Shown here: one piece after another, positions 44,313 through 52,674 of the stretch | Position numbering within the stretch: position 1 is the stretch's first letter | How the letters are laid out: each line of letters starts with the position of its first letter | Origin: Litorimonas sp046250185 | GTDB lineage: Bacteria; Pseudomonadota; Alphaproteobacteria; Caulobacterales; Maricaulaceae | Strand: one strand, 5' to 3' | NCBI RefSeq assembly: GCF_046250185.1 | Contig: NZ_CP176469.1 | DNA: 64,000 bases | Position numbers and translations under genes: made by a program | The notes under the pieces: model-generated | Told to the model about the DNA's origin: nothing | Databases searched by the model: none | The model's input: the letters and a program-made list of their open reading frames with translations, nothing else

Positions 44313-44403
44313 TGGAGGTGAGGATGGGATTCGAACCCACGGTAGGCTACTAACCTACACACGCTTTCCAAGCGTGCGCCTTAAACCACTCGGCCACCTC
44401 ACC
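44313..44403 (-). tRNA. tRNA-Ser (GGA)
   Basis: The cloverleaf reads with acceptor GGTGAGG pairing CCTCACC, a T8-G9 then GCCGAGTGG D-arm, an anticodon stem CACGC/GCGTG with loop TTGGAAA (anticodon GGA), and a long variable arm (GTAGGTTAG..CTACC) typical of serine tRNA. The T-arm is GTGGG-TTCGAAT-CCCAT. The gene encodes CCA. The discriminator base before CCA is U, not the usual G73. It reads UCC/UCU serine codons. Confidence 0.95.
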
Positions 44404-44509
44404 TCGGTATGCCTTAGCAGCGGGCTATATAACGGCTCAAGCGCAAAGCGCCACCGTTTTTTGCGCTAAAATGGTAGCCTCCCTTGCGGAAATCATCTGG
44501 TGCCTCGTC

Positions 44510-44545
44510 TTGACCCTCACCCGTTGAGTGCTTATCTGACCCTTA
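44510..44545 (+). promoter_or_regulatory. Putative promoter giving a leaderless def transcript
   Basis: TTGACC (44510-44515) and TATCTG (44533-44538) are separated by 17 bases. The -10 element ends six bases before the def ATG, so transcription should begin at or next to the start codon. No Shine-Dalgarno sequence is present. Confidence 0.5.
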
Positions 44546-45063
44546 TGACAATACGCCCGATTTTAACTGTCCCGAATCCGATCTTGCGAGAGATTTCGAA
44601 GCCTGTTGACGCTGTTACGGACGAGACACGCAAGCTGATGGATGATATGCTGGAGACCATGTATGCCGCGCCGGGTATTGGCTTGGCCGCGATCCAGATT
44701 GGTGTGCCGTTGCAAGTCATCGTCATGGATTTGGCGCGTGACGGTGAACCGCCGCAGGTCAAGTACTTTGTCAATCCTGAAATCCTCGAAGACGTAGAAG
44801 ACGAAGTGCCCTATGACGAAGGCTGCCTCTCTGTGCCTGATGTCTACGAGACGATTGACCGCCCTGAGCGCGTGAAGATCACCTATCTGGATTACAATGG
44901 TGAGCGCGTAACCGAATGGGCGGAAGGGCTTTACGCCGTCTGTATCCAACACGAGATGGATCATTTGAAGGGTGTTGTATTCATCGACTATCTCTCCCGC
45001 CTCAAACGTGACCGCGCCGTGAAAAAAGTGGTCAAAGCCGAGAAGCTGAAAGCGGCAGGCTAA
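44545..45063 (+). CDS. def: Peptide deformylase
   Basis: Def (172 residues) removes the formyl group from new polypeptides. The three metal motifs are all present: G-I-G-L-A-A-I-Q (44-51), E-G-C-L-S-V-P (Cys94 binds the metal) and Q-H-E-M-D-H (His136, Glu137, His140). The ATG 44545 gives a normal N-terminus. An in-frame start at 44500 would place the promoter inside the gene. The stop overlaps the start of a small ORF (TAATG), and fmt follows. Def and Fmt act in opposite steps of formyl-methionine use. Confidence 0.95.
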   Translation: MTIRPILTVPNPILREISKPVDAVTDETRKLMDDMLETMYAAPGIGLAAIQIGVPLQVIVMDLARDGEPPQVKYFVNPEILEDVEDEVPYDEGCLSVPDVYETIDRPERVKITYLDYNGERVTEWAEGLYAVCIQHEMDHLKGVVFIDYLSRLKRDRAVKKVVKAEKLKAAG

Positions 45064-45200
45064 TGCGCAGTATCATCGCTGCTATCCTCATCTCATGCCA
45101 AATAGCGTTGACACAGGCATGGATCATCTGGCCCAAAATTTATCCTTTTATGCTAATGGGGCCTTATGACCTTGGCCTTTGTAAAGGAATTATCGGCTAG
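45063..45200 (+). CDS. Small hydrophobic ORF between def and fmt (45 aa)
   Basis: This short frame overlaps the def stop as TAATG and ends three bases before the fmt ATG, so it fills the def-fmt gap exactly. The predicted product begins M-R-S-I-I-A-A-I-L-I-S-C, a hydrophobic signal-like helix of about 20 residues, and continues P-K-I-Y-P-F-M-L-M-G-P-Y-D-L-G-L-C-K-G. I recognise no family. Translational coupling to def and the lack of any other role for the gap make it a plausible small membrane or secreted protein. It could also be a chance frame. Confidence 0.5.
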   Translation: MRSIIAAILISCQIALTQAWIIWPKIYPFMLMGPYDLGLCKGIIG

Positions 45201-45203
45201 CCC

Positions 45204-46121
45204 ATGACCCTGTCTGTTGTCTTTATGGGCACGCCTGAATTCGCGGTGCCGAGCCTTGCGGAATTGCTGGCGAGTGGGCATCAGGTTTTGCGCGTCTACA
45301 CGCAGCCGCCTCGGCGGGCAGGGCGCGGCAAGCACCTCACCAAATCTCCCGTGCATCAATTTGCAGAGATTATGGGCCTCGACGTTCACACGCCAGAGAG
45401 TTTCCGCAAACCTTCCGTCATCGATGATCTGGAAGCACTAGGAGCAGATGTGGCGTGTGTTGTGGCCTATGGTCAAATCCTGCCGCAGCGCGCACTCGAG
45501 GCCACGAAATACGGATGCCTCAACTTGCATGCTTCGCTGCTGCCACGGTGGCGCGGCGCAGCTCCCGTGCAACGCGCTATTATGGCGGGCGACGCACAGA
45601 CAGGTGTGCAAATTCAACAGATGGAAAAGGGCCTCGATACAGGAGACATTCTGCTGTCCGAGACTGTCGACATTCGCGCGGACGACACAGCGGGCGCGTT
45701 GTTTGAGCGGCTTTCGGGTATTGGCGCAGGCATGTGGCCACGCTGTCTGGCGGCGCTGGAACGCGGCAGCTTGACCCCGCAACCACAAGTCGGAGAGGCG
45801 ACCTACGCGCATAAAATCGACAAGTCTGAAGCGCGAATTGACTGGACAAAGCCTGCGACAGACCTTGACTGCCTCATTCGCGGTCTATCGCCCTTTCCAG
45901 GCGCGTGGTGCGAGATTGACGGGAAACGCGTTAAGGTCCACCTCGCCAAGGTTGAGGCCGCCAGCGGGGCGCCTGGCGAAGTCCTAGACGACGCTCTGCT
46001 GATCGCATGCGGCGAAGACAGCCTCCGCCTAATCAATGTCCAACCCGCCGGCAAAAGCCAAATGAGCGCCGAAGACTTTGCGCGCGGCGCGGATGTGGCG
46101 GTTGGTAAATTACTAATTTAG
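45204..46121 (+). CDS. fmt: Methionyl-tRNA formyltransferase
   Basis: Fmt (305 residues) transfers a formyl group from 10-formyl-tetrahydrofolate to initiator Met-tRNA. The catalytic H-A-S-L-L-P-R-W-R-G-A-A-P near 108 and I-Q-Q-M-E-K-G-L-D-T-G-D near 135 are in place, as is the N-terminal V-F-M-G-T-P-E-F-A-V-P. The smaller C-terminal tRNA-binding domain runs from about 205. It is in the def-fmt-truA chain. The stop codon is part of the ribosome site of the next gene. Confidence 0.96.
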   Translation: MTLSVVFMGTPEFAVPSLAELLASGHQVLRVYTQPPRRAGRGKHLTKSPVHQFAEIMGLDVHTPESFRKPSVIDDLEALGADVACVVAYGQILPQRALEATKYGCLNLHASLLPRWRGAAPVQRAIMAGDAQTGVQIQQMEKGLDTGDILLSETVDIRADDTAGALFERLSGIGAGMWPRCLAALERGSLTPQPQVGEATYAHKIDKSEARIDWTKPATDLDCLIRGLSPFPGAWCEIDGKRVKVHLAKVEAASGAPGEVLDDALLIACGEDSLRLINVQPAGKSQMSAEDFARGADVAVGKLLI

Positions 46122-46130
46122 GAGTTTCCA

Positions 46131-46646
46131 ATGGCACTAGAACGTGAAGATATTCAGTATAAAGGCCATCGCATAATCGCGAATAAAACGGGTGCTGTGA
46201 TTTACCCTCAAAAACATAGCCTTACCTCTGACGATAAAGAAATGGCTTTATTAAAAGCAAAAGCTTGGGTTGATGCGGAACAGAAGCGCCGATCACAACA
46301 GCGGCGATTGTCTCATATTGGAACCCAAGAAGAATACGTGGCGGCATTAAAGGCGATGAATTTATCAGACAAAAAACGCGCAATGTTAGTGGCCCATAAA
46401 AATGCGCCAGAAAGGCGTCTATCCGCAGAACAGCTTGCCCATGCAGCAGGGTGGGCAAATCACTCAACGGCTAATTTGCATTACGGGAATTTAGCTCATG
46501 ACATTGCTTTTTACATAGGTCTCGTGGCGACAAAGAAAGATAGGTCGGCATCAACCTATGCTTTGGGCGAATATGATGAAAGCACATCTGAGTGGATCAT
46601 GCATGAGGAAGTCGCCAACGCGCTCGAAACGCTCAACATAACCTAA
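46131..46646 (+). CDS. Conserved-looking protein of unknown function between fmt and truA
   Basis: I do not recognise this 171-residue soluble protein with certainty. It starts with a TAGGAG ribosome site in the fmt stop. The N-terminus (Y-K-G-H-R-I-I-A-N) looks beta-rich, followed by a long Lys/Gln/Arg-rich helix near 40-60. Near 95-125 is L-S-A-E-Q-L-A-H-A-A-G-W then T-A-N-L-H-Y-G-N-L-A-H, which recalls a helical segment seen in proteins with nuclease-associated or restriction-like context; this is only a resemblance. It overlaps truA by one base (TAATG), so all four genes form one translational chain. Its GC is lower than truA and fmt, suggesting insertion into the chain. Confidence 0.7.
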   Translation: MALEREDIQYKGHRIIANKTGAVIYPQKHSLTSDDKEMALLKAKAWVDAEQKRRSQQRRLSHIGTQEEYVAALKAMNLSDKKRAMLVAHKNAPERRLSAEQLAHAAGWANHSTANLHYGNLAHDIAFYIGLVATKKDRSASTYALGEYDESTSEWIMHEEVANALETLNIT

Positions 46647-47386
46647 TGCCCCGCTACAAACTCACCATTGAATATGACGGTGCGCCTTATCAGGGGTGGC
46701 AATGGCAGGATCACGGGCCGTCTGTGCAGGGTGTGCTGGAGGCGGCTGGCGCGAAGTTAAATAAGGGCGAACCTGTTGTGGTCTACGGCTCCGGTCGCAC
46801 GGATAGTGGTGTGCATGCGCTGGCCCAGATCGCGCATATGGATTTGGCGGCAGAAATTCGCGAGGACAAGCTGCGCGACGCGATGAATTTCCATATGGTG
46901 AAACATGCCGTAACGGTTCTTAAAGCCGAAATTATGCCCGATGAGTGGCATGCGCGGTTTGATGCGACAGAGCGTGAATATCTTTACCGCTTGATTGATC
47001 GGCGGATGAAGTTGTCGCTAGATCGCGGGCGGGTCTGGCGAATTCCTGTGAAGCTAGACGCTGACGCGATGCATGATGCGGCGCAAATCATGATCGGGAA
47101 GCATGACTTCTCAACCTTCCGCGACACGCAATGCCAAGCCAAATCCCCCATCAAGACGCTTGACGAAATAACAGTCTTGCGTGCGGGGGCCGAGGTGCAT
47201 TGTCATTTCCGAGCCCGCAGTTTTCTGCACAAACAAGTCCGCTCTATTGTCGGTAGCTTGGTCGAAGTTGGCATGGGAAAATGGGACGCAGAAGATATGC
47301 AAGCGGCGCTTGAGGCAAGAGATCGGACGCAGTGCGGGCCAGTGGCGCCGCCTGACGGGCTTTACCTGACCAAAGTCAGCTATTGA
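46646..47386 (+). CDS. truA: tRNA pseudouridine 38-40 synthase
   Basis: TruA (246 residues) makes pseudouridine at positions 38-40 in the anticodon stem-loop. The catalytic Asp53 lies in G-S-G-R-T-D-S-G-V-H-A, and the family segments Y-D-G-A-P-Y-Q-G-W-Q near 10, R-x-Y-x-Y-R near 115 and F-L-H-K-Q-V-R-S-I-V-G near 195 are present. The end overlaps the convergent membrane-protein gene by 11 bases. Confidence 0.96.
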   Translation: MPRYKLTIEYDGAPYQGWQWQDHGPSVQGVLEAAGAKLNKGEPVVVYGSGRTDSGVHALAQIAHMDLAAEIREDKLRDAMNFHMVKHAVTVLKAEIMPDEWHARFDATEREYLYRLIDRRMKLSLDRGRVWRIPVKLDADAMHDAAQIMIGKHDFSTFRDTQCQAKSPIKTLDEITVLRAGAEVHCHFRARSFLHKQVRSIVGSLVEVGMGKWDAEDMQAALEARDRTQCGPVAPPDGLYLTKVSY

Positions 47387-47945
47387 TCTGTTGAATACCC
47401 AGCATTAGCAGGGTTAGCCCCACGGCCACAATCACGCAGCCGATCAAAATCGCGGCCCCCCAATTTAGCCCTACAACCTTTTGCAACAAGCGTATATCAA
47501 TCGCCAGCAGGCCGAGGTAAGCCGCGAAGGCAACACCATTAGCGACCATGAACGGCAGAGGGGTCAGCAGAGTGAGGCCGAACATTATCCCAACGACAAG
47601 GCTCAGAAAAAACACGGCCCAATGACGCGTAATGACCCAAGCACGGAAGCGATCTTGCGCGTCAAATACCATCGCCAAAACCAGTGCCATGATTGGAAAA
47701 CTCAGTAGGAATATGGCTGCGATGGCAATAAATGAAGGTACATGCGGCGGGACGAAACTTACGCCCAACATCTGCGCGCGCGTCTGGCCTATCGCGTAGG
47801 CAATTAAATAAAGTGGCGGTAGGGAGAGGGCGAGAGCAATAAAACTCGCGCGTATGCCGCCGCGGGATAAGTCGAAATAACTCTCCCAGTTTGGCCAATT
47901 ACCAACTACGGCAAACAGACCCAAAAAATGTCGCGCAGGATTCAT
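47376..47945 (-). CDS. Predicted membrane protein, five helices
   Basis: The 189-residue protein has about five hydrophobic stretches (near 30-52, 72-95, 105-130, 135-152 and 163-183), with Arg and Lys at the loops. I recognise no family. It may be transcribed with msrA from upstream, separated by 53 bases. It ends inside the truA end by 11 bases. Confidence 0.72.
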   Translation of the reverse strand: MNPARHFLGLFAVVGNWPNWESYFDLSRGGIRASFIALALSLPPLYLIAYAIGQTRAQMLGVSFVPPHVPSFIAIAAIFLLSFPIMALVLAMVFDAQDRFRAWVITRHWAVFFLSLVVGIMFGLTLLTPLPFMVANGVAFAAYLGLLAIDIRLLQKVVGLNWGAAILIGCVIVAVGLTLLMLGIQQINS

Positions 47946-47998
47946 AGCTTTGCTTTAATCCGCGCGACAATCAGAGGGCAAGGAAAACTCGCCGAATA

Positions 47999-48604
47999 TT
48001 AGGCGGGGTTAGCGCGTTCTAATTTGGGTTCGGGCAGTTGGCAGACAATGCCCGTTGGGCCGTGCATGCAATACCCTTGCGGGTTCTTTGCGAGGTATTG
48101 TTGGTGCTGATCCTCGCCCGCATAATAGGTCGGCGCTTCGCCGATTTCTGTCGTGATCGTCTTGCCATATGCGGCTTCGTATCGTGCGACAGCATCTTTC
48201 GTCGCAGCCATTTGTGCGTCGGTATAAGTGAAAATTGCACTGCGATATTGTGGGCCCATATCATTGCCTTGGCGGTCGCCTTGGGTCGGATCATGGTTTT
48301 CAAAAAACACCTTGAGGATTTCCTCAACGCTAATGACTTTGGGATCATAGACGACATGCACCATCTCGGCATGCCCCGTACGCCCTGTACAAGATTTTGG
48401 ATAATCGACATCTGTCGTATGACCACCAGAATAGCCAACAGACGTCACCCAAACGCCGTCTAGCTTCCACAAGATGCGCTCTGCGCCCCAAAAACAGCCC
48501 ATGCCAAGCTGGATTTGCTCAGACCCTTCGGGGAAGTCTTTGAACATTTCACGGCCGTTCACATAATGTGTCGTGTTGCGGCAAAGGTTGTTTACAATCG
48601 TCAT
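47999..48604 (-). CDS. msrA: Peptide methionine sulfoxide reductase A
   Basis: MsrA (201 residues) reduces methionine-S-sulfoxide in oxidatively damaged proteins. The catalytic Cys37 lies in G-M-G-C-F-W-G-A-E-R, and the family G-Y-S-G-G near 58, H-A-E-M-V-H-V near 78, D-P-T-Q-x-D-R-Q-G-N-D near 105 and Y-H-Q-Q-Y-L-like Q-H-Q-Q-Y-L near 168 are clear. Resolving Cys is probably C180, in Y-C-M-H-G. The protein appears cytoplasmic. Confidence 0.95.
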   Translation of the reverse strand: MTIVNNLCRNTTHYVNGREMFKDFPEGSEQIQLGMGCFWGAERILWKLDGVWVTSVGYSGGHTTDVDYPKSCTGRTGHAEMVHVVYDPKVISVEEILKVFFENHDPTQGDRQGNDMGPQYRSAIFTYTDAQMAATKDAVARYEAAYGKTITTEIGEAPTYYAGEDQHQQYLAKNPQGYCMHGPTGIVCQLPEPKLERANPA

Positions 48605-48633
48605 GGCGGTGCCTCTATGTTTTGTGACCGAAG

Positions 48634-49350
48634 CTAGATGAGCGCGGTCAATCGTTTTGCCAGCATGTCACCCATAGCATGTGCTGACGCCTCGCAAGAG
48701 ATATGGTCTTGGCGCAGCTCGATTGCAAGGTGACGCAATCTGAGTGGGGCAATATGCCTATCAACGGTATAGTTCAGATCATAGGCCGAATAAGGCAAGT
48801 TCATCCCGACATTTAACTGGGGCGAATTGCGCTGGACAGTGTCGCGAAAGGCTTCTGCCGTTGGGACGTCGTGGCGAACGAGCAAGCCGATATCAGTGGG
48901 TCGAACCTCGCCTGTTATGGGCTGCGGCGTGAAGCTGTGGAGGGAGATCACAAGCGGGTTGTCATCTCGCCGCACAGCTTTGGATAGCGCTTCGTGATAC
49001 GGCACGTGGAAGCGCTCTATGCGGTTTTGACGCTCTGCTGCTGTCAGTTTTTGATTGCTCGGAATGATCGTACCGTCGCTCATTTCTGGGATCAAGCCAG
49101 CTGCGTCAGGGTCGCGATTATAATCAATGACAAGGCGCGAGATATTCGCCAACTGCCCGCCGCACCCGAAATGAGCACAGAGCTGCCGAATGATCGTCTC
49201 TGTCCCAATATCCCACGCTATGTGGCGGGTCAGGTCGTCCCCTGATAAGCCGAGATTATTATATTCGCGAGGGATGTGGCAGCTTGCATGGTCGCCAAAG
49301 ATAAAGAGCGGGACGTCGGTGGTCGCAGCTATCGTGGTATAGGCTGTCAT
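48634..49350 (-). CDS. N-formylglutamate amidohydrolase family protein
   Basis: The 238-residue protein has the FGase pattern, with D-H-A-S-C-H-I-P near 20, the metal-linked I-D-Y-N-R near 75, S-L-H-S-F near 136 and I-E-L-R-Q-D near 213. The best-known member, HutG, releases glutamate from N-formylglutamate in histidine breakdown, but no other hut gene is near. It overlaps the nucleotidase gene by four bases and may act on another N-acyl glutamate or amide. Confidence 0.87.
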   Translation of the reverse strand: MTAYTTIAATTDVPLFIFGDHASCHIPREYNNLGLSGDDLTRHIAWDIGTETIIRQLCAHFGCGGQLANISRLVIDYNRDPDAAGLIPEMSDGTIIPSNQKLTAAERQNRIERFHVPYHEALSKAVRRDDNPLVISLHSFTPQPITGEVRPTDIGLLVRHDVPTAEAFRDTVQRNSPQLNVGMNLPYSAYDLNYTVDRHIAPLRLRHLAIELRQDHISCEASAHAMGDMLAKRLTALI

Positions 49351-50030
49351 TCAGCGTGGGCTTCTAACCAAGCGGGGAGATCGCTAGTGGTGTAATCCAC
49401 CCAATCGGCGCGTGTTGTGGTGCCTGCGGGGCGGGTGATTTCTGGCTCGTCCGACCAGTCTTCCTCAGACGTGACTAAGACAGTGGCCATGCCCATATAT
49501 TTGGGGACTTCCAAATTGCGGACGCTATCTTCAAAGAAAATCGCGGCTTTCGGATCGACATCGAAAATATCACAAAATTTAATGAAAGGACTGCGCTTGG
49601 GCTTTGGCACGTAATCCCCGTCTTCAATACCAAAACTACCGTCGAACAGATCAAAGAGATTGAGATGCGTTGCGACATTTCTGGCATGGCCTTTAGAGCC
49701 ATTGGTGAAGATGTATTTCTTCCCTGGTAGCGACTGAATCAAGCTGCGCAGTTTCGGATCGGGATCAAGCATGTGTAGATCAACGTCATGCACGTAATCG
49801 AGGAACTCTGCGGGGTCCATGCCGTGAACTGCCATCATGCCAGACAGCGACGTGCCGTATTCTGCCAAATACTCTTTTTGCAGCATCCGTGCATTTTGGG
49901 GCTGCAATGCCAGATAGCGGCTAATGTAATTCGTAATTTTCTTATCAATCTGACCAAAAAAATCAGCGTCTGCACGGTAGAGCGTATTATCAAGATCAAA
50001 GATCCAGTGACGGATGTGGGAGAGAGACAT
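49347..50030 (-). CDS. HAD-superfamily pyrimidine 5'-nucleotidase
   Basis: The 227-residue protein is a HAD phosphatase of the pyrimidine 5'-nucleotidase group: nucleophile Asp12 in F-D-L-D-N-T-L-Y, motif II T-N-G-S near 110, Lys-containing K-P-x-x near 145, and F-E-D-S near 167. This group is common just downstream of argB in alphaproteobacteria. The ATG 50030 gives the usual start (H-W-I-F-D-L-D-N-T-L). The earlier start at 50090 would overlap the DUF1036 gene. Confidence 0.88.
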   Translation of the reverse strand: MSLSHIRHWIFDLDNTLYRADADFFGQIDKKITNYISRYLALQPQNARMLQKEYLAEYGTSLSGMMAVHGMDPAEFLDYVHDVDLHMLDPDPKLRSLIQSLPGKKYIFTNGSKGHARNVATHLNLFDLFDGSFGIEDGDYVPKPKRSPFIKFCDIFDVDPKAAIFFEDSVRNLEVPKYMGMATVLVTSEEDWSDEPEITRPAGTTTRADWVDYTTSDLPAWLEAHAE

Positions 50031-50043
50031 AGGGGAGGGTTTC

Positions 50044-51147
50044 CTAGCGGCGAAGGCCAGCGGCGCCAATTTCTGCAAAATCTGCATCATTTAGCGTGAT
50101 TTTCACACCGTCTTCTTCTGTAGGCACGGGACGGAAATTCGCGACTGTATAGCCGCCCTCTGCACAAAACTCGCGACCCAGAGCGGAGAAGCGCGATTCG
50201 GCGATACAAAACTGTGCGGGTGTGGCGGAGATTGAGCGCAAGCGTTTATCGGCTTTCACCTCGCGCGGGTTTTCGGGATCAATGTTTTCTTGCAGCGCGT
50301 AGATATGGGCTTCTGTTCCGTCGAGCGGTTTGGTGAACATGTGCGTGCAGCTCTCAGGCTCGACGTCCCACCAGCCGCGGGACTGCCAAGAGCCGTCCTC
50401 GCGAATGGCGATCGCGCTCCAGATTTTGGAGGTGCCGTCATTGCAAAGCTCGATACCTACCGCCTTGATGCTCTCTTGCGCTGCATCGCGCAGTGCATTT
50501 ATCAAGGCCTCGCCATCGACGTTTTTATCTAGTTCTGCGTCTTTTTTAAATTCAGCTAAGGATTTGGACGTCCGCCGTCCAGGTAGGCCGTCAATCTTGG
50601 TCACCTGATAACCTGCATCGCGCAGCAGACGCTGGATTGCTGCGGTCTCCGCCTTACCGCCATATTCTGCGGGTTCAATTAGAGTTGTGCGGCTTTCCGA
50701 TGGGCGCACGGCTAAATAAAGCTGCGTCTCCAAATTATTGAGCGCACATTCGTCCGTCGCTTTGGCTTCAAAAGGATCAGGACTTGCGCATAATTCAACT
50801 GTGCCTTTCCATTCGCGAATCCCGCCGCGATGCAGCGGCAGGCTCTCGGCATAGAGAAAGCGCGGTGCGTTGGGGTCGGTATACATCTCTGTCAGGCACG
50901 CGCCTGGATTAACGTCTTTCCAGCCGCGCAGGATGACTTCGCCGTTCTCTGACATGCCGTGAGCGGTGCGCAGGATAAAAGAGGTCTCGTTACAAATATC
51001 CCAGCGATATTCACTCGTCGGCTCTGGTGTGGGCGCGGTCAGGAGGTCAGCTGCGTCTTGGGCGTTGGCAGGTTTTGTCATAGCAAAGGCGCATAACAAA
51101 GTTAGGGAGAGCAACATTGGGGGGATATGAAGCCAAATGCGTGTCAT
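50044..51147 (-). CDS. Secreted double-DUF1036 protein with peptidoglycan-binding-like middle
   Basis: This 367-residue protein has a signal peptide (cleavage after A-N-A-Q near 30). It then has two copies of a DUF1036-type segment: R-W-D-I-C-N-E-T-S near 48 with G-W-K-D-V-N-P-G-A-C near 76, and G-I-E-L-C-N-D-G-T-S near 232 with G-W-W-D-V-E-P-E-S-C near 260. Between them (near 170-205) is a peptidoglycan-binding-type helix set, I-Q-R-L-L-R-D-A-G-Y then D-G-L-P-G. Each DUF1036 copy also has further Cys residues for disulfides. DUF1036 has no known function; a periplasmic cell-wall role is inferred. The gene overlaps argB by four bases. Confidence 0.83.
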   Translation of the reverse strand: MTRIWLHIPPMLLSLTLLCAFAMTKPANAQDAADLLTAPTPEPTSEYRWDICNETSFILRTAHGMSENGEVILRGWKDVNPGACLTEMYTDPNAPRFLYAESLPLHRGGIREWKGTVELCASPDPFEAKATDECALNNLETQLYLAVRPSESRTTLIEPAEYGGKAETAAIQRLLRDAGYQVTKIDGLPGRRTSKSLAEFKKDAELDKNVDGEALINALRDAAQESIKAVGIELCNDGTSKIWSAIAIREDGSWQSRGWWDVEPESCTHMFTKPLDGTEAHIYALQENIDPENPREVKADKRLRSISATPAQFCIAESRFSALGREFCAEGGYTVANFRPVPTEEDGVKITLNDADFAEIGAAGLRR

Positions 51148-52007
51148 CGGATAAGCGTGCCCGCGCCTTCATCTGTAAATAGTTCGACCAGCAAGCCGTG
51201 GGCGCGGCGGCCGTCCAATATCACGACAGCTTCTACACCTGCCTCAACAGCATGGATCGCTGTTCCAAGTTTGGGGATCATGCCGCCTTTGGCCACGCCA
51301 CTCTTGATGAGAGCCTTCGCGTCTTTGGTCGATAGGTCAGTCAGCAATAGGCCGTCATTATCCATCACCCCGGCGACATCTGTCATCAAGATCAATCGCG
51401 ATGCGCCCAACGCACCCGCTAGCACACCCGCAGCCGTGTCGGCATTGATATTATAACCCGCGCCGTCTTCCCCTGCGCTGATAGGAGAAATGACGGGAAT
51501 GAAATTAGCGTCTGTGTGCGTTAGCGTATCAATGACCGCGGTGTTGACCGCAATAGGCTCGCCCGTAAAGCCGAGATCAGGATTAACCGCTTTGGCCGTA
51601 ATCAACCGTGCGTCGCGGCCCGAAATACCCACCGCGCTGCCGCCTGCTTGGTTGATCGCGGAGACGAGAGATTTGTTGATCGCGCCCGACAGCACCATTT
51701 CTGCAACGCCGACAGTTTCCATATCCGACACACGAAGGCCGTCTTTGAATTCGGTTTTAATTTGTAAGCGTTCCAGCATAGAGCCGATTTGCGGCCCGCC
51801 GCCATGGACGATGATCGGCTTTAATCCGCACTGGCGCAGCATCACAATATCGCGCGCAAAATCCGCTGTCAGCTCTGGGCTGCCCATAGCATGCCCGCCG
51901 AATTTAATGATGATGGTTTTATCCGCGTGACGTTGAATAAAGGGCAGGGCTTCGGACAGAATTTGTGCGCTGGTCCAGCCTGATTCGTTTTGACGACGTT
52001 TTTGCAT
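51144..52007 (-). CDS. argB: Acetylglutamate kinase
   Basis: ArgB (287 residues) phosphorylates N-acetylglutamate, the second step of arginine synthesis, in the cytoplasm. The amino-acid kinase fold shows I-K-F-G-G-H-A-M-G near 33, V-H-G-G-G-P-Q-I near 70, and G-Y-N-I-N-A-D-T-A-A near 200. It is in the rpmH-rnpA-yidC-engB-argB order typical of the class. A wild gene set: argF and argD are 36 kb away on the same strand. Confidence 0.95.
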   Translation of the reverse strand: MQKRRQNESGWTSAQILSEALPFIQRHADKTIIIKFGGHAMGSPELTADFARDIVMLRQCGLKPIIVHGGGPQIGSMLERLQIKTEFKDGLRVSDMETVGVAEMVLSGAINKSLVSAINQAGGSAVGISGRDARLITAKAVNPDLGFTGEPIAVNTAVIDTLTHTDANFIPVISPISAGEDGAGYNINADTAAGVLAGALGASRLILMTDVAGVMDNDGLLLTDLSTKDAKALIKSGVAKGGMIPKLGTAIHAVEAGVEAVVILDGRRAHGLLVELFTDEGAGTLIR

Positions 52008-52024
52008 GATAAGGCTTTAGCCAA

Positions 52025-52672
52025 TCATGCGGGCAGCGCCAAGGTGGCAATTTCAGCTCTCAGCTCATCCAAGCCATCTTTTTTCTCGGATGACGTCGAA
52101 ATGATCGCTGGGAAGGCGGCCGGGCGCTTTGAAATAGATGTCAGCGTCTTGGCTTCGACCTTAGCGAGTTCGCCTTTTTTCAGCTTATCCACCTTGGTCA
52201 GAACGAGCTGATAGGTCACGGCGGCTTCGTCGAGCATATCCATCAGTTCAAAATCATTTGGTTTCAGCCCGTGACGGCTATCGATCAGCACAAACACACG
52301 ACGCAGCTCTGCACGGCCGCGCAGAAAAGCCCGCGTCAGGGTCGTCCATTTTGCAATATCGACCTTGGACGCGCGGGCATAGCCGTAGCCCGGCAAATCC
52401 ACAATGTGCATGCGACCATCGACGTTAAAGTAGTTCAGCTCACGCGTGCGGCCTGGCGTGTTCGATGCGCGGGCGAGGCCGTTGCGATTGGTCAAGGCAT
52501 TGATCAGCGAAGACTTGCCAACATTAGACCGTCCTGCAAAGCAAATCTCTGGCAGACGCGCAGTTGGCAGATCATTCATCGTCGTGACCGACAGCATGAA
52601 CGTGACGTCCCGCGCGAACAAAAGCCGCCCATCTTCCAGAGCGGCTTTGGTATATTTCGGCTCTTGCTCCAA
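52025..52672 (-). CDS. engB: Ribosome-biogenesis GTPase EngB (YihA/YsxC)
   Basis: EngB (215 residues) is a small GTPase needed for late 50S assembly and cell division. It has P-loop G-R-S-N-V-G-K-S-S near 47, G2 T-P-G-R-T near 73, G3 D-L-P-G-Y-G-Y-A near 92 and G4 T-K-V-D-K near 158. It lies three bases after yidC and 18 bases before argB, so all are probably in one operon. Confidence 0.95.
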   Translation of the reverse strand: MEQEPKYTKAALEDGRLLFARDVTFMLSVTTMNDLPTARLPEICFAGRSNVGKSSLINALTNRNGLARASNTPGRTRELNYFNVDGRMHIVDLPGYGYARASKVDIAKWTTLTRAFLRGRAELRRVFVLIDSRHGLKPNDFELMDMLDEAAVTYQLVLTKVDKLKKGELAKVEAKTLTSISKRPAAFPAIISTSSEKKDGLDELRAEIATLALPA

Positions 52673-52674
52673 GG

